The notes under the pieces are model-generated. The model was not told the origin of the DNA. It ran no database searches and saw nothing but the letters and a program-made list of their open reading frames with translations. A stretch of DNA of 64,000 bases, from positions 64,001-128,000 of the forward strand of contig JAMPGY010000005.1 in the NCBI GenBank assembly GCA_023663705.1, given 5' to 3'. Both the position numbers and the translations under genes were made by a program. This DNA comes from Clostridium sp. (GTDB lineage Bacteria; Bacteroidota; Bacteroidia; Bacteroidales; Bacteroidaceae). Numbering within the stretch: position 1 is the stretch's first letter; every line of letters begins with the position of its first letter. Below, one piece after another: positions 53,600-63,221 of this stretch.

Positions 53600-54964
53600 A
53601 TGATGAAAAAGCATCTCCTACTCCTCCTGCTCACCGTATGGACCGGACTGGGCATGGCCACCGTGCAGCCCGACAAAGACACCTACTACTTCATCACCTC
53701 GCAGGGCCAGGACTACTGTCGCCAACGTGTCATCTACAACACCAGCCGCCAGGCCGGAGCCGCCCTGCGATGGGGCGACCGCACGCTGGACGAGCATGCC
53801 CTGTGGCGCTTCGTTCCGGCCGGAGACGGCACTTACCGCCTGCAAAACTGCGCTACAAAACTCTATGTGGCCCGCTACGAAGCCGGACAGCAATTAGGCT
53901 GCATCACCACCACCGGACAGAAAAAAGAGGCCGGACTGTTCCGGATGAACACTACGGCAGACGGCAATGCCGTGTGGATAAGCTATCCCGACGGAAAAGC
54001 CCTGCACGCCCAACAACGCTACAACTTCGTGGTGCCCTGGGACGGACATGCCGACGGTTCGGCCTCCTGCTGGAGTCTGACACCGGTCCACAAGGACGAA
54101 CTGGCCCAAGCCGCAGCCAACGCCCGCATCAGCCGCAAAGGATACCGCCCCGTGTGGAACGAAGAGTTCAACCGCGATGGAGCACCGGATACCACCGTGT
54201 GGAACTACGAGCAGGGCTTCGTGCGCAACCACGAGGACCAATGGTATCAGCCCGACAATGCCGTACAGCAGGACGGCTGTCTGATGATAACCGGACGGCG
54301 CGAGCATAAACCCAATCCTTGGTACGAAGCCGGAAGCAACGAATGGGGACGCCAGCGGGAAACCATCGAATACACGTCTTCCTCACTCACCACTGCCTAC
54401 AAAATGGACTTCCTATACGGACGCATAGAGGTACGCGCGCAGATTCCCTGCCACAGCGGATCGTGGCCGGCCATCTGGATGCACGGCTACCGCGAAACGG
54501 CCGGCGAATGGCCTTCGTCGGGCGAGATTGACATTATGGAGTACTATCGGGACATGACGCTGGCCAATGTGGTGTGGGCTTCACCCCGTCGCTTTGTGGG
54601 CAATTGGGAATCGCGCCACGTGCCCGTGACGGGCTACTGGATGAAGCGTTTTCCCGGCTGGGAAAATCAGTTCCATACGTGGCGCATGGACTGGGACGAA
54701 GAAGCCATCAAACTCTATCTGGACGACGAACTGATCACCGTATGCGCCTTGAACCGCACCGAAAATGAAGGTCATTGGCATCAAGCCGACAATCCCTTCC
54801 GCACTCCGCAATACCTGATGCTCAATCTGGCCTTAGGCGGACAAAGCGGAGGCCGGATAGACGACAGCCGGATGCCCATGGTGTACAGGGTGGACTACGT
54901 GCGCGTGTATCAGCAGCCGCGTCACATCACAGGACGCACCTGCCACGTGGAGCGCAACAGGTAA
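53600..54964 (+). CDS. Secreted GH16 endo-glycanase with N-terminal lectin-like domain
   Basis: 454 residues with a signal peptide (about 1-20). Residues 25-170 form a ricin-like beta-trefoil (YYFITSQGQDYCRQR, then ALWRFVPAGDGTYRLQN), similar to modules in the GH84 and 1088-residue proteins of this window. The GH16 jelly roll follows, with the catalytic signature GEIDIMEYY (nucleophile and acid glutamates in ExDxxE) and SWPAIWMHGYRE upstream. GH16 enzymes cut beta-1,3/1,4-glucans or galactans with retention; substrate is not set by these motifs. It sits 62 bases after the GH43-like gene and is followed by a terminator. Confidence 0.92.
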   Translation: MMKKHLLLLLLTVWTGLGMATVQPDKDTYYFITSQGQDYCRQRVIYNTSRQAGAALRWGDRTLDEHALWRFVPAGDGTYRLQNCATKLYVARYEAGQQLGCITTTGQKKEAGLFRMNTTADGNAVWISYPDGKALHAQQRYNFVVPWDGHADGSASCWSLTPVHKDELAQAAANARISRKGYRPVWNEEFNRDGAPDTTVWNYEQGFVRNHEDQWYQPDNAVQQDGCLMITGRREHKPNPWYEAGSNEWGRQRETIEYTSSSLTTAYKMDFLYGRIEVRAQIPCHSGSWPAIWMHGYRETAGEWPSSGEIDIMEYYRDMTLANVVWASPRRFVGNWESRHVPVTGYWMKRFPGWENQFHTWRMDWDEEAIKLYLDDELITVCALNRTENEGHWHQADNPFRTPQYLMLNLALGGQSGGRIDDSRMPMVYRVDYVRVYQQPRHITGRTCHVERNR

Positions 54965-54995
54965 ACGGTCTTCCCTCTCCATCCGTAAATACAAC

Positions 54996-55053
54996 AACAC
55001 CCCATCCGCAAAGTCTGTCTTACATAAAAAAGCCTTGCGGATGAGGTGTTTTT
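54996..55053. terminator. Hairpin between convergent GH16 and mutS genes
   Basis: 16-base arms (54996-55011 and 55035-55050) pair at 15 positions and are followed by TTT on the plus strand. It lies 31 bases after the GH16 stop. Confidence 0.75.
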
Positions 55054-55098
55054 AGTCACAGAAATGAGTCTATCTTCAGTAAACCGGTTCCCCCTATC

Positions 55099-57723
55099 CT
55101 ACTTGCCCGTAAGAATCCGCTTGATTTCGTTGAGTTTGTTGAGCGCCTCCATGGGCGTCAGATTGTTGATATCGAGCGTGAGTATCTCGTCGCGTATCTG
55201 TCCCAGCACAGGATCGTCCAACTGGAAGAAACTCATCTGCATGCCATCGGTAGGATGAGAGACGGCCGCACTGGGGTGAATGGAAGATAAATTGCCTTTC
55301 CGGCTACGCTCCTCCAGTTCCGCCAGAATCACATTGGCACGCTCCACGATGGAGCGCGGCATACCGGCCAGCTTAGCTACATGAATACCAAACGAATGCT
55401 CGCTGCCCCCCCGCACCAGTTTTCGAAGGAAAATGACTTTCCCATCAGACTCTTTCACTGACACATTATAGTTTTTAATGCGCGGAAACGACTTCTCCAT
55501 CTCGTTCAACTCGTGGTAGTGCGTGGCAAAAAGCGTTCGTGCACGCCCCTTGGCATATTCGTGGATAAATTCAACGATGGCCCAGGCTATACTGATACCG
55601 TCGTAGGTAGACGTGCCTCGTCCCAGCTCGTCAAACAGCACCAGACTGCGCGCCGAAAGTCCGTTCAGAATATTGGCCGCCTCGCTCATCTCCACCATGA
55701 AGGTACTCTCTCCCATGGATATGTTGTCGCTGGCACCCACACGGGTGAAGATTTTGTCCACAAGTCCGATGCGGGCACTTTCGGCCGGCACGAAACATCC
55801 CATCTGCGCCATCAGGGTGATGAGCGCCGTCTGACGGAGCAAAGCCGACTTACCGGCCATGTTCGGTCCCGTAATGATGATTATCTGCTGACTCTGCGTG
55901 TCCAGTTGCACATCATTGGCCACATAATATTCTCCGGCTTCCATCTGCTTCTCTATCACCGGATGACGTCCCTGGCGGATGTCGAGAACATCACTGTCCT
56001 CCACCACCGGACGTATGTAACGGTTTTCCTCGGCCACCCGGGCAAAGGAAAGCACACAATCCAGCCGGGCCACCAGATTGGCATCGGTCTGTATCTCGGC
56101 GGCATGACGGGCCAGCTCCGCCACCAGTTCGTTAAACAGTTTGGTTTCCAGCACGAGTATCTTATCCTCGGCTCCCAGTATTTTTTCTTCGTATTCTTTC
56201 AGTTCCTGCGTGATGTATCGCTCGGCATTCACCAAAGTCTGTTTCCGGATCCATTCTGCCGGCACCTTGTCCTTGTGGGTGTTGCGCACCTCCAAATAAT
56301 ATCCGTACACATTATTATAGCCTATCTTCAGGCTGGGTATGCCCGTCAGTTCCGTTTCCCGTTGCTGCAATTTCAGCAGATAGTCCTTGCCCTGATAAGC
56401 CATCTGACGCAGTTCGTCCAATTCCTCATTCACGCCCTTGGCTATCACGCCTCCCTTGTTAATCACTAAAGGAGGATCATTGTTTACCTCCCGCTCTATG
56501 CGTTCCGTCAGCTCGGTACACAGATTCAACTGCTCCCCTATTCGTTTCAACGTGTCTTCCCCACTGACCTCGCAGGCGCGCTTTACGGGAATAAGAGCCT
56601 GCAAGGCAACCTTGAGCGTCACGACGTCCCGAGGCGACACTCTCCCCACGGATATTTTGGACACGATTCTTTCCAAATCGCTTATCTGCTGGAGCTGGTT
56701 GACAATCATCTCCTTGAAGTTCAGATTGCGGAAAAAGTAATCCACCAGATCCAGCCGCTCCGTGATTTGCTTCACATCTTTCAGCGGAAACAACATCCAC
56801 CGTCTCAACAATCGCCCTCCCATGGGCGTGAGCGTGCGGTCTATGACATTCAGCAACGAAATACCCCCTTCATTCATCGGACAAATAAGTTCCAGACTCC
56901 GCACGGTGAACTTATCCAGCCTCACGTATCGCTCCTCTTCTATGCGTGTCAGCGAAGTCACATGACCGATTCTGCTATGCTGTGTCATTTCCAGATATTG
57001 AAGAATGACACCCGAAGCCACAATACCGTTTTTCAGATGATCCACACCGAAACCTTTCAGATTCTTCACCTCGAAATGGCGCAACAGTTTTTTCAGTGCA
57101 TTGTCTTCGGTAAACACCCAGTCATCCAACTGGAATACAGTAAACTTGTTGCCGAAGTTCGATTCAAAGAAATCCTTTTTTCCCCGTTCGTAAAGCACCT
57201 CTTTGGGAGCAAAACTTCCCAACAGTTTATCCACATATTCACAACTGCCTTCTGCCGTAAGAAACTCTCCCGTACTGATGTCCATAAAGGCCACTCCACA
57301 GGCCGATTTCCCGAAATGAACCGCTGCCAGAAAGTTGTTCTCCTTGTAAGAAAGCACATTGTCATTCATGGCCACACCCGGTGTCACCAATTCCGTTATC
57401 CCCCTCTTCACCAACTTCTTCGTCAGTTTCGGATCCTCCAGCTGATCACATATAGCCACTCTCCTACCAGCCCGTATCAGTTTGGGCAAATACGTGTCCA
57501 GCGCATGAAAAGGAAAGCCGGCCATCTCTGTGGGCGTACCACCTCCCTTCGCTCCCCCGCTCCGGCGGGTCAACGTGATGCCTAATATTTCGGATGCCAC
57601 CAAAGCATCTTCGCAATACGTCTCATAAAAATCCCCGCAACGAAACAGCATGACCGCATCAGGATGTTTGGCCTTCAGCTCGTAAAACTGTTTCATCATG
57701 GGGGTCAGTCCTTCTTTTGCCAT
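55099..57723 (-). CDS. mutS: DNA mismatch repair protein MutS
   Basis: 874 residues from the ATG at 57723 ([15 protein letters not shown], the usual MutS start); open frame upstream is not conserved. The mismatch-reading motif is GDFYE (Phe32, Glu34), followed by connector, lever and clamp domains. The ATPase has Walker A GPNMAGKS (619-626), Walker [17 protein letters not shown] and the conserved LFATHYHEL. The beta-clamp/tetramer region at the C-terminus is present ([21 protein letters not shown]). It recognises mismatches and recruits MutL. Confidence 0.97.
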   Translation of the reverse strand: MAKEGLTPMMKQFYELKAKHPDAVMLFRCGDFYETYCEDALVASEILGITLTRRSGGAKGGGTPTEMAGFPFHALDTYLPKLIRAGRRVAICDQLEDPKLTKKLVKRGITELVTPGVAMNDNVLSYKENNFLAAVHFGKSACGVAFMDISTGEFLTAEGSCEYVDKLLGSFAPKEVLYERGKKDFFESNFGNKFTVFQLDDWVFTEDNALKKLLRHFEVKNLKGFGVDHLKNGIVASGVILQYLEMTQHSRIGHVTSLTRIEEERYVRLDKFTVRSLELICPMNEGGISLLNVIDRTLTPMGGRLLRRWMLFPLKDVKQITERLDLVDYFFRNLNFKEMIVNQLQQISDLERIVSKISVGRVSPRDVVTLKVALQALIPVKRACEVSGEDTLKRIGEQLNLCTELTERIEREVNNDPPLVINKGGVIAKGVNEELDELRQMAYQGKDYLLKLQQRETELTGIPSLKIGYNNVYGYYLEVRNTHKDKVPAEWIRKQTLVNAERYITQELKEYEEKILGAEDKILVLETKLFNELVAELARHAAEIQTDANLVARLDCVLSFARVAEENRYIRPVVEDSDVLDIRQGRHPVIEKQMEAGEYYVANDVQLDTQSQQIIIITGPNMAGKSALLRQTALITLMAQMGCFVPAESARIGLVDKIFTRVGASDNISMGESTFMVEMSEAANILNGLSARSLVLFDELGRGTSTYDGISIAWAIVEFIHEYAKGRARTLFATHYHELNEMEKSFPRIKNYNVSVKESDGKVIFLRKLVRGGSEHSFGIHVAKLAGMPRSIVERANVILAELEERSRKGNLSSIHPSAAVSHPTDGMQMSFFQLDDPVLGQIRDEILTLDINNLTPMEALNKLNEIKRILTGK

Positions 57724-57752
57724 GATTAAAGAGATACGATGGAAATACCCTG

Positions 57753-57760
57753 CAAATGTA
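57753..57760 (-). promoter_or_regulatory. -7 promoter element for mutS
   Basis: On the minus strand this reads TACATTTG (TAnnTTTG), 29 bases upstream of the ATG. Confidence 0.55.
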
Positions 57761-57894
57761 CGATTAAAGCCCGGATTCCGTGCAGTCCGACTCACTTTTT
57801 TCTCCGGCAAATATTCAAAAAAGACGCATAGTAAAACCTATTGATACGTTTTATAGCCTACAAAACGCATAAGCTACCCTTCGACGGTAAGGAA

Positions 57895-58129
57895 CAAAAA
57901 AAACGGGGGCACTTTCCTCCACGGAAAGAACACCCGAAGCTAAATAATCTCTCAAATTTCTGTACTAAACGAACTCTTTGCTTTTTCCATAATCGTCTGT
58001 GTCCCTTGTATCTCTACATTCCACATACGAAAGAAATAGTCTTAGTTACCTTTTAAAACAACCTTTTCCTTAATCACTAATACCCAATATACTTCTCACG
58101 AAGAATTAAGTTATCATTTTGTCTTATCG
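57895..58129 (-). ncRNA. Candidate small RNA, about 235 bases, antisense to nothing recognised
   Basis: The minus strand has a perfect -7 box (58143-58136, TACCTTTG). About 200 bases on there is a CTTTCC-GTGGA-GGAAAG hairpin (57928-57912), then CCCCCG and a run of eight T (57903-57896), a classic intrinsic terminator. The longest ATG frame between them is 24 codons (MWNVEIQGTQ...), with no known family. A free-standing non-coding RNA or small-peptide mRNA is likely. Its identity (for example 6S-like) cannot be settled by eye. Confidence 0.45.
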
Positions 58130-58135
58130 ACGATG

Positions 58136-58143
58136 CAAAGGTA
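58136..58143 (-). promoter_or_regulatory. -7 promoter element for the candidate small RNA
   Basis: On the minus strand this reads TACCTTTG. A TTG about 23 bases upstream is a weak -33. Confidence 0.5.
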
Positions 58144-58491
58144 AGATGTTTTTAAACAGAAAAACACAATTCAGCTACACTATTTGCAAAAAAGAACCCT
58201 TTTATTGACCTATATCAAGAATAAAGGGCATATTGGGGGGCAAATAGAGTGGGGAATGAGACAGAGGAGGAAACATAAAGCATTCCGGACAAACATAACC
58301 AAACGCAATCAAAGCCTTTAACCTATCTATGATCATACGAATAACATGTACTTCCAAACTACTTCCGTCAGACATACTACAGTACTTTAACTGAAAGTAA
58401 GACCTTACTTCTACGAAAGTACTCCTGTATGTTTCTAAGAAGTAAGGTATCCATCAGTTCCATTTTGGAGAACCTATATCCATAGTTATCC
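58144..58491. other. 348-base AT-rich gap before the ABC ATPase promoter
   Basis: No open frame of interest and no strong hairpin. Several short direct echoes of AGTAAG/CTTACTT and AGTACT are present (58370-58450), which may be protein-binding sites or chance. A first TACATTTG lies at 58492-58499, just upstream of the better promoter. Confidence 0.4.
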
Positions 58492-58495
58492 TACA

Positions 58496-58526
58496 TTTGC
58501 CAGTCGCATTTTTTTGCGTACATTTG
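58496..58526 (+). promoter_or_regulatory. Promoter of the orphan ABC ATPase gene
   Basis: TTTG (58496-58499), 19 bases, TACATTTG (58519-58526): both boxes are perfect. The ATG at 58533 coincides with the expected transcription start, so the mRNA is predicted to be leaderless. Confidence 0.7.
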
Positions 58527-58532
58527 CATCGC

Positions 58533-59567
58533 ATGACACATACCGAGACCATACGCACACGCAATCTGTCAACCGGATATTGCAGCAAAGGACATACCAC
58601 CGTGGTAGCAAAGCATATCAATGCCTCGCTCCGCTCAGGCGAACTCACCTGTCTGCTGGGCGCCAACGGAGCGGGCAAATCCACATTGCTGCGCACCCTG
58701 TCTGCCTTTCAACCGCCACTGGAAGGCGAAGTGACAGTGATGGGACACCCCCTTGCGGAGTATACCGACCGCCGGCTGGCCACTACCGTCGGAGTGGTGC
58801 TCACCGAACGCTGGGACGTGAGCAACCTGACGGTAGAAGATGTGGTGGCTATGGGACGCAGTCCGTATACCGGATTTTGGGGCAAACTTAATGCTGAAGA
58901 CCGGGCGAGGGTGGAGGAGGCCATAGGGTGGGTGAGGATAGAGCACCTGACGAAACGCACCGTACAGACCCTGAGCGACGGCGAACAACAGAAAGTAATG
59001 ATAGCTAAAGCACTGGCACAGGAAACTCCCGTCATATTCCTCGATGAGCCTACTGCCTTTCTGGACTATCCCAGCAAGGCAGAAGTGATGCAATTGCTCC
59101 ATCGGCTGACCCGGATGATGGACAAGACCGTCTTTCTCTCCACCCACGACCTGGAGATGGCCCTGCAGACAGCCGACCGCCTGTGGCTGATGGACAAACA
59201 AACAGGGGTAGTGACCGGCACTCCCGAAGACCTGTCGATGAACGGAAGCATCGAACGGCTGTTTTGCCGCGAAGGCATATCATTCGACTCCGGCGAAGGC
59301 ATTTTCCGCATTCTGTATCCCACCACCGCAGAACTGAAACTGACGGGGGAGGGCACACGCCTCCGTATGGCGGCAAGAACTCTTGCCCGCAACGGCATTC
59401 ACGGTCACGCCGATTCCTCATCGCACATTCATATCCACGCCGACGACAACGGTATACGTGTAAATGGAATTTCAACAAACAGCCTGTCTGAAATGCAGGA
59501 GATGGTGGAGCACCTCATACACACGGAACAAACCGAACGATGTCCGCAATATTCTACCACCTATTGA
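58533..59567 (+). CDS. ABC transporter ATP-binding protein (FecE/BtuD-like)
   Basis: 344 residues from the ATG at 58533; an in-frame TTG upstream overlaps the promoter. Walker A is GANGAGKST (43-51), the signature loop is LSDGEQ (147-152; aspartate in the second-glycine place of LSGGQ), and Walker B is VIFLDEPT (Asp171, Glu172) with SLSTHDLE downstream. The ATPase part (about 1-250) is most like iron-siderophore and cobalamin importers. The last 95 residues are an extra domain of unknown role. No permease or binding protein lies next to it in the window, so the partner is encoded elsewhere. Confidence 0.88.
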   Translation: MTHTETIRTRNLSTGYCSKGHTTVVAKHINASLRSGELTCLLGANGAGKSTLLRTLSAFQPPLEGEVTVMGHPLAEYTDRRLATTVGVVLTERWDVSNLTVEDVVAMGRSPYTGFWGKLNAEDRARVEEAIGWVRIEHLTKRTVQTLSDGEQQKVMIAKALAQETPVIFLDEPTAFLDYPSKAEVMQLLHRLTRMMDKTVFLSTHDLEMALQTADRLWLMDKQTGVVTGTPEDLSMNGSIERLFCREGISFDSGEGIFRILYPTTAELKLTGEGTRLRMAARTLARNGIHGHADSSSHIHIHADDNGIRVNGISTNSLSEMQEMVEHLIHTEQTERCPQYSTTY

Positions 59568-59664
59568 ACCGCCAAGACCCATTTTTCATCATCTTTAGAT
59601 AAGATAAGCGGCATCTGGGCATAAATAATAAAGTAAACTTTATATTTCTGCGCCCGATTTGCAT

Positions 59665-59672
59665 TATCTTTG
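59665..59672 (+). promoter_or_regulatory. -7 promoter element for the flavin-reductase-like gene
   Basis: TATCTTTG is a perfect -7 box 28 bases before the ATG at 59701. Confidence 0.55.
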
Positions 59673-59700
59673 CACCTTATTAAAATAAGTAGGCACAACA

Positions 59701-60213
59701 ATGAAGAAACTGGAAATCTCCGATCTGACGGATAACTTTTTTGAAGCTATTGGCAAAGAATGGATGCTGGTAACAGCCGGAACACCCGAACGCTTCAACA
59801 CGATGACAGCCTCGTGGGGTGGAATCGGCTGGCTGTGGAACCGACCGGTAGCCTTTGTGTTCATCCGCCCCGAGCGATATACGTTTGAGTTTACGGAACA
59901 AACTGACTTCATGACACTTTCATTTCTTGGCAAGGAGAAAGCCGAACGGGATATCTACAACCTGTGCGGCACCAAGTCCGGCCGCGACATGGACAAGGCC
60001 AAAGAGAGTGGGCTGCAAATTGTGCCCACAGCAGACGGACAAGTGACCTTCAGTCAGTCAAGACTCACACTGGTGTGTCGCAAACTGTATGCCGAAGATC
60101 TGAAGGAAAGTTCCTTCACCGACAAAAGCGTAGCCGAAAAATGGTATGGAGAGAAAGCCGGAGGCTATCACAGGATATATGTGGTGGAAATCACGGACGT
60201 GCTTGTGCCGTAA
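59701..60213 (+). CDS. Flavin reductase-like (flavoredoxin-type) FMN-binding protein
   Basis: 170 residues. It fits the FMN-binding split-barrel family: MLVTAGTPERFNTMTASWGGIG is represented here by the short motifs NTMTASWGG and RPVAFVFIRPERYT, followed by TLSFLGKEKAE. Members bind FMN and act as electron carriers or NAD(P)H:flavin reductases in the cytoplasm; some reduce disulfides or metals. There is no added rubredoxin or iron-sulfur domain. It has its own promoter; leuS begins 36 bases after its stop and may be read from the same transcript. Confidence 0.88.
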   Translation: MKKLEISDLTDNFFEAIGKEWMLVTAGTPERFNTMTASWGGIGWLWNRPVAFVFIRPERYTFEFTEQTDFMTLSFLGKEKAERDIYNLCGTKSGRDMDKAKESGLQIVPTADGQVTFSQSRLTLVCRKLYAEDLKESSFTDKSVAEKWYGEKAGGYHRIYVVEITDVLVP

Positions 60214-60249
60214 TCCTTCCTTTAACAGAAAACAAAAACAACATAAAAA

Positions 60250-63090
60250 ATGGAATATAACTTCAGAGAAATAGAACAGAAATGGCATCGGCTCTGGGCC
60301 GAGAACCATACGTACCGGGTGACGGAGGACGATACAAAGCAGAAATTCTACGTGCTCAACATGTTCCCTTATCCCAGCGGAGCCGGACTGCATGTAGGAC
60401 ATCCGTTGGGCTACATCGCATCCGATATCTACGCACGCTACAAACGCCAGCAGGGATTCAACGTATTAAACCCCATGGGATATGACGCCTACGGACTTCC
60501 CGCCGAACAATATGCCATCCAGACCGGACAGCACCCGGCCATCACCACTGTGGCCAACATCAACCGCTACCGTGAACAGCTGGACAAGATAGGTTTCAGT
60601 TTTGACTGGGAGCGCGAGATACGCACCTGCGATGCCGACTACTACCACTGGACACAGTGGGCCTTTCAGAAAATGTTTGCCAGCTACTACAACACAGAGC
60701 TGCAGAAAGCATGTCCCATTGCCGAACTGACCGCCGCATTTGAGCAGAACGGAACCGAAGGCATCCATGCCGCACAGAGCGAGGAACTGCGTTTCACGGC
60801 CGAGGATTGGAACGCCAAGAGCGAGAAGGAAAAGCAGGAAATCCTGATGAACTACCGCATTGCTTATCTGGGCGAGACGATGGTAAACTGGTGTCCCAAA
60901 CTGGGCACTGTGCTGGCCAATGACGAAGTGGTGGACGGCGTGTCGGAACGCGGAGGCTATCCCGTGGTACAGAAGAAGATGCGCCAGTGGTGCCTGCGCG
61001 TGAGCGCCTACGCGCAGCGTCTGCTTGACGGACTGGATACGGTAGACTGGACAGACTCTCTGAAGGAGACCCAGCGCAACTGGATAGGCCGTAGCGAAGG
61101 TACGGAAGTGCAATTCAAGGTAAAAGACAGCAACAAGGAGTTCACCATCTTCACCACACGTGCCGACACCATGTTCGGCGTCACTTTCATGGTGCTTGCA
61201 CCGGAGAGCGAACTGGTGGCTGAGGTGACCACCGACGCGCAAAAGGCCGAGGTGGAGGCTTATCTCGAAGCCACCAAAAAGCGCACCGAGCGCGAACGTA
61301 TTGCCGACCGCAAAGTAACGGGTGTGTTCACCGGGTCGTATGCCATCAACCCCTTCACAGGCGAGGCCAACCCCATTTGGGTGAGCGACTACGTGCTGGC
61401 CGGATATGGTACGGGAGCCATCATGGCTGTACCTGCACACGACAGTCGCGACTATGCCTTTGCCAAACATTTCAACCTGCCCATCATACCGCTGGTGGAA
61501 GGATGCTACGTGAGCGAAGAGAGCTTTGATGCCAAAGAGGGCATCGTGACCAACTCACCGCGCAAAGACGTCATTCCGTATATCGACTTCTCTCTTAACG
61601 GACTCACCATCAAGGAGGCTATCGCTGCCACCAAAAAATATGTGAAAGAGCACAAACTGGGCCGCGTAAAGGTGAACTACCGCTTGCGCGACGCTATCTT
61701 CAGCCGTCAACGCTACTGGGGCGAACCGTTCCCCGTATACTATAAGGACAACATGCCCTACATGATTCCCGAGGAATGCCTGCCGCTGGAACTGCCCGAG
61801 GTGAGCAAGTTCCTGCCCACAGAAACAGGTGAGCCCCCCTTGGGCCATGCCACACGCTGGGCTTGGGACACCCAAGCCAACCAAGTGGTGGAGAACGAGA
61901 AGATAGACCACATCACCGTGTTCCCCCTGGAACTGAACACGATGCCCGGATTCGCCGGTAGCTCGGCCTACTATCTGCGCTATATGGATCCCAAGAACAG
62001 CAAAGCGCTGGTGGATGCGCGGGTGGACAACTACTGGCAGAACGTAGACCTTTATGTGGGTGGCACGGAGCATGCCACAGGCCACCTCATTTACAGCCGG
62101 TTCTGGAACAAGTTCCTCCACGACTACGGCTACAGCACCACGGAAGAGCCGTTCCGCAAACTGGTGAACCAAGGCATGATACAGGGACGAAGCAACTTCG
62201 TGTACCGCATCAAGGACACCAACACGTTTGTATCGCTCGGACTCAAGAACCAATACGACACCACACCCATCCACGTGGATGTAAACATCGTGACCAACGA
62301 TGTGCTGGATGTAGAAGCCTTCAAGGCATGGCGTCCCGAATACAACAACGCCGAGTTTATCCTCGAAGACGGCAAGTACATCTGCGGATGGGCCGTGGAG
62401 AAAATGAGCAAGAGCATGTTCAACGTGGTCAATCCGGACATGATTGTGGAGAAGTTCGGTGCCGACACACTACGCCTCTACGAAATGTTCCTCGGTCCCG
62501 TGGAACAAAGCAAACCATGGGACACAAATGGCATCGACGGTTGCCATCGTTTCCTGAAAAAGTTCTGGGCGCTTTTCCACAGTAAGGACGGACAATTCCT
62601 GCCCACCGGAGAGGAAGCCACCAAAGAGTCGCTCAAGTCCATTCACAAACTGATAAAGAAGGTGACGACGGACATTGAGAACTTCTCCTACAACACGTCT
62701 ATCAGCGCCTTCATGATTTGTGTGAACGAACTGAGCCAGCAGAAATGCCGCAGCAAGGATGTACTCGAACTCCTCGTGGTGCTTATCGCGCCGTTTGCCC
62801 CCCACATTGCCGAAGAACTGTGGCAGCAGTTGGGCCACAACACCAGTGTGTGCGACTCCCGTTGGCCGGAATGCAACGAACAGTATTTGGTGGAAGACAG
62901 CATGAAACTGAGCATTTCCTTCAACGGAAAAACCCGTTTCACATTGGATTTCCCCGCCGACGCAGACAATGCCTCGATAGAGAAGACGGTGATGGAAAAC
63001 GAACAGACACAGAAGTATCTGGACGGTAAACAGGTGGTGAAAATAATCATCGTACCGAAGCGTATCGTCAACATCGTCGTAAAGGGATAG
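60250..63090 (+). CDS. leuS: Leucyl-tRNA synthetase
   Basis: 946 residues. The class I HIGH motif is HVGH (residues 48-51, after PYPSGAGL), and KMSKS is at 718-722. The CP1 editing domain (about 240-450) has the [18 protein letters not shown] threonine-rich region and [18 protein letters not shown], so post-transfer editing looks intact. The anticodon-binding and C-terminal domains are complete. Bacteroidota LeuRS is longer than the E. coli enzyme, as here. A terminator follows 38 bases after the stop. Confidence 0.97.
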   Translation: MEYNFREIEQKWHRLWAENHTYRVTEDDTKQKFYVLNMFPYPSGAGLHVGHPLGYIASDIYARYKRQQGFNVLNPMGYDAYGLPAEQYAIQTGQHPAITTVANINRYREQLDKIGFSFDWEREIRTCDADYYHWTQWAFQKMFASYYNTELQKACPIAELTAAFEQNGTEGIHAAQSEELRFTAEDWNAKSEKEKQEILMNYRIAYLGETMVNWCPKLGTVLANDEVVDGVSERGGYPVVQKKMRQWCLRVSAYAQRLLDGLDTVDWTDSLKETQRNWIGRSEGTEVQFKVKDSNKEFTIFTTRADTMFGVTFMVLAPESELVAEVTTDAQKAEVEAYLEATKKRTERERIADRKVTGVFTGSYAINPFTGEANPIWVSDYVLAGYGTGAIMAVPAHDSRDYAFAKHFNLPIIPLVEGCYVSEESFDAKEGIVTNSPRKDVIPYIDFSLNGLTIKEAIAATKKYVKEHKLGRVKVNYRLRDAIFSRQRYWGEPFPVYYKDNMPYMIPEECLPLELPEVSKFLPTETGEPPLGHATRWAWDTQANQVVENEKIDHITVFPLELNTMPGFAGSSAYYLRYMDPKNSKALVDARVDNYWQNVDLYVGGTEHATGHLIYSRFWNKFLHDYGYSTTEEPFRKLVNQGMIQGRSNFVYRIKDTNTFVSLGLKNQYDTTPIHVDVNIVTNDVLDVEAFKAWRPEYNNAEFILEDGKYICGWAVEKMSKSMFNVVNPDMIVEKFGADTLRLYEMFLGPVEQSKPWDTNGIDGCHRFLKKFWALFHSKDGQFLPTGEEATKESLKSIHKLIKKVTTDIENFSYNTSISAFMICVNELSQQKCRSKDVLELLVVLIAPFAPHIAEELWQQLGHNTSVCDSRWPECNEQYLVEDSMKLSISFNGKTRFTLDFPADADNASIEKTVMENEQTQKYLDGKQVVKIIIVPKRIVNIVVKG

Positions 63091-63128
63091 CACACAAATC
63101 AACCGCTACGATTAGTATGGAACCATAG

Positions 63129-63174
63129 AGATGACCACTGATAAACACACCATTTATCCTGTGGTCATCTTTTT
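63129..63174 (+). terminator. Intrinsic terminator after leuS
   Basis: A 10-bp stem (AGATGACCAC at 63129-63138 and its complement at 63161-63170) extended inward by GATAAA/TTTATC, ending in TTTTT. Confidence 0.85.
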
Positions 63175-63221
63175 ATGTAATCCTTTATTACAGAATAGAC
63201 CAAACTTTATACACAACCGAA

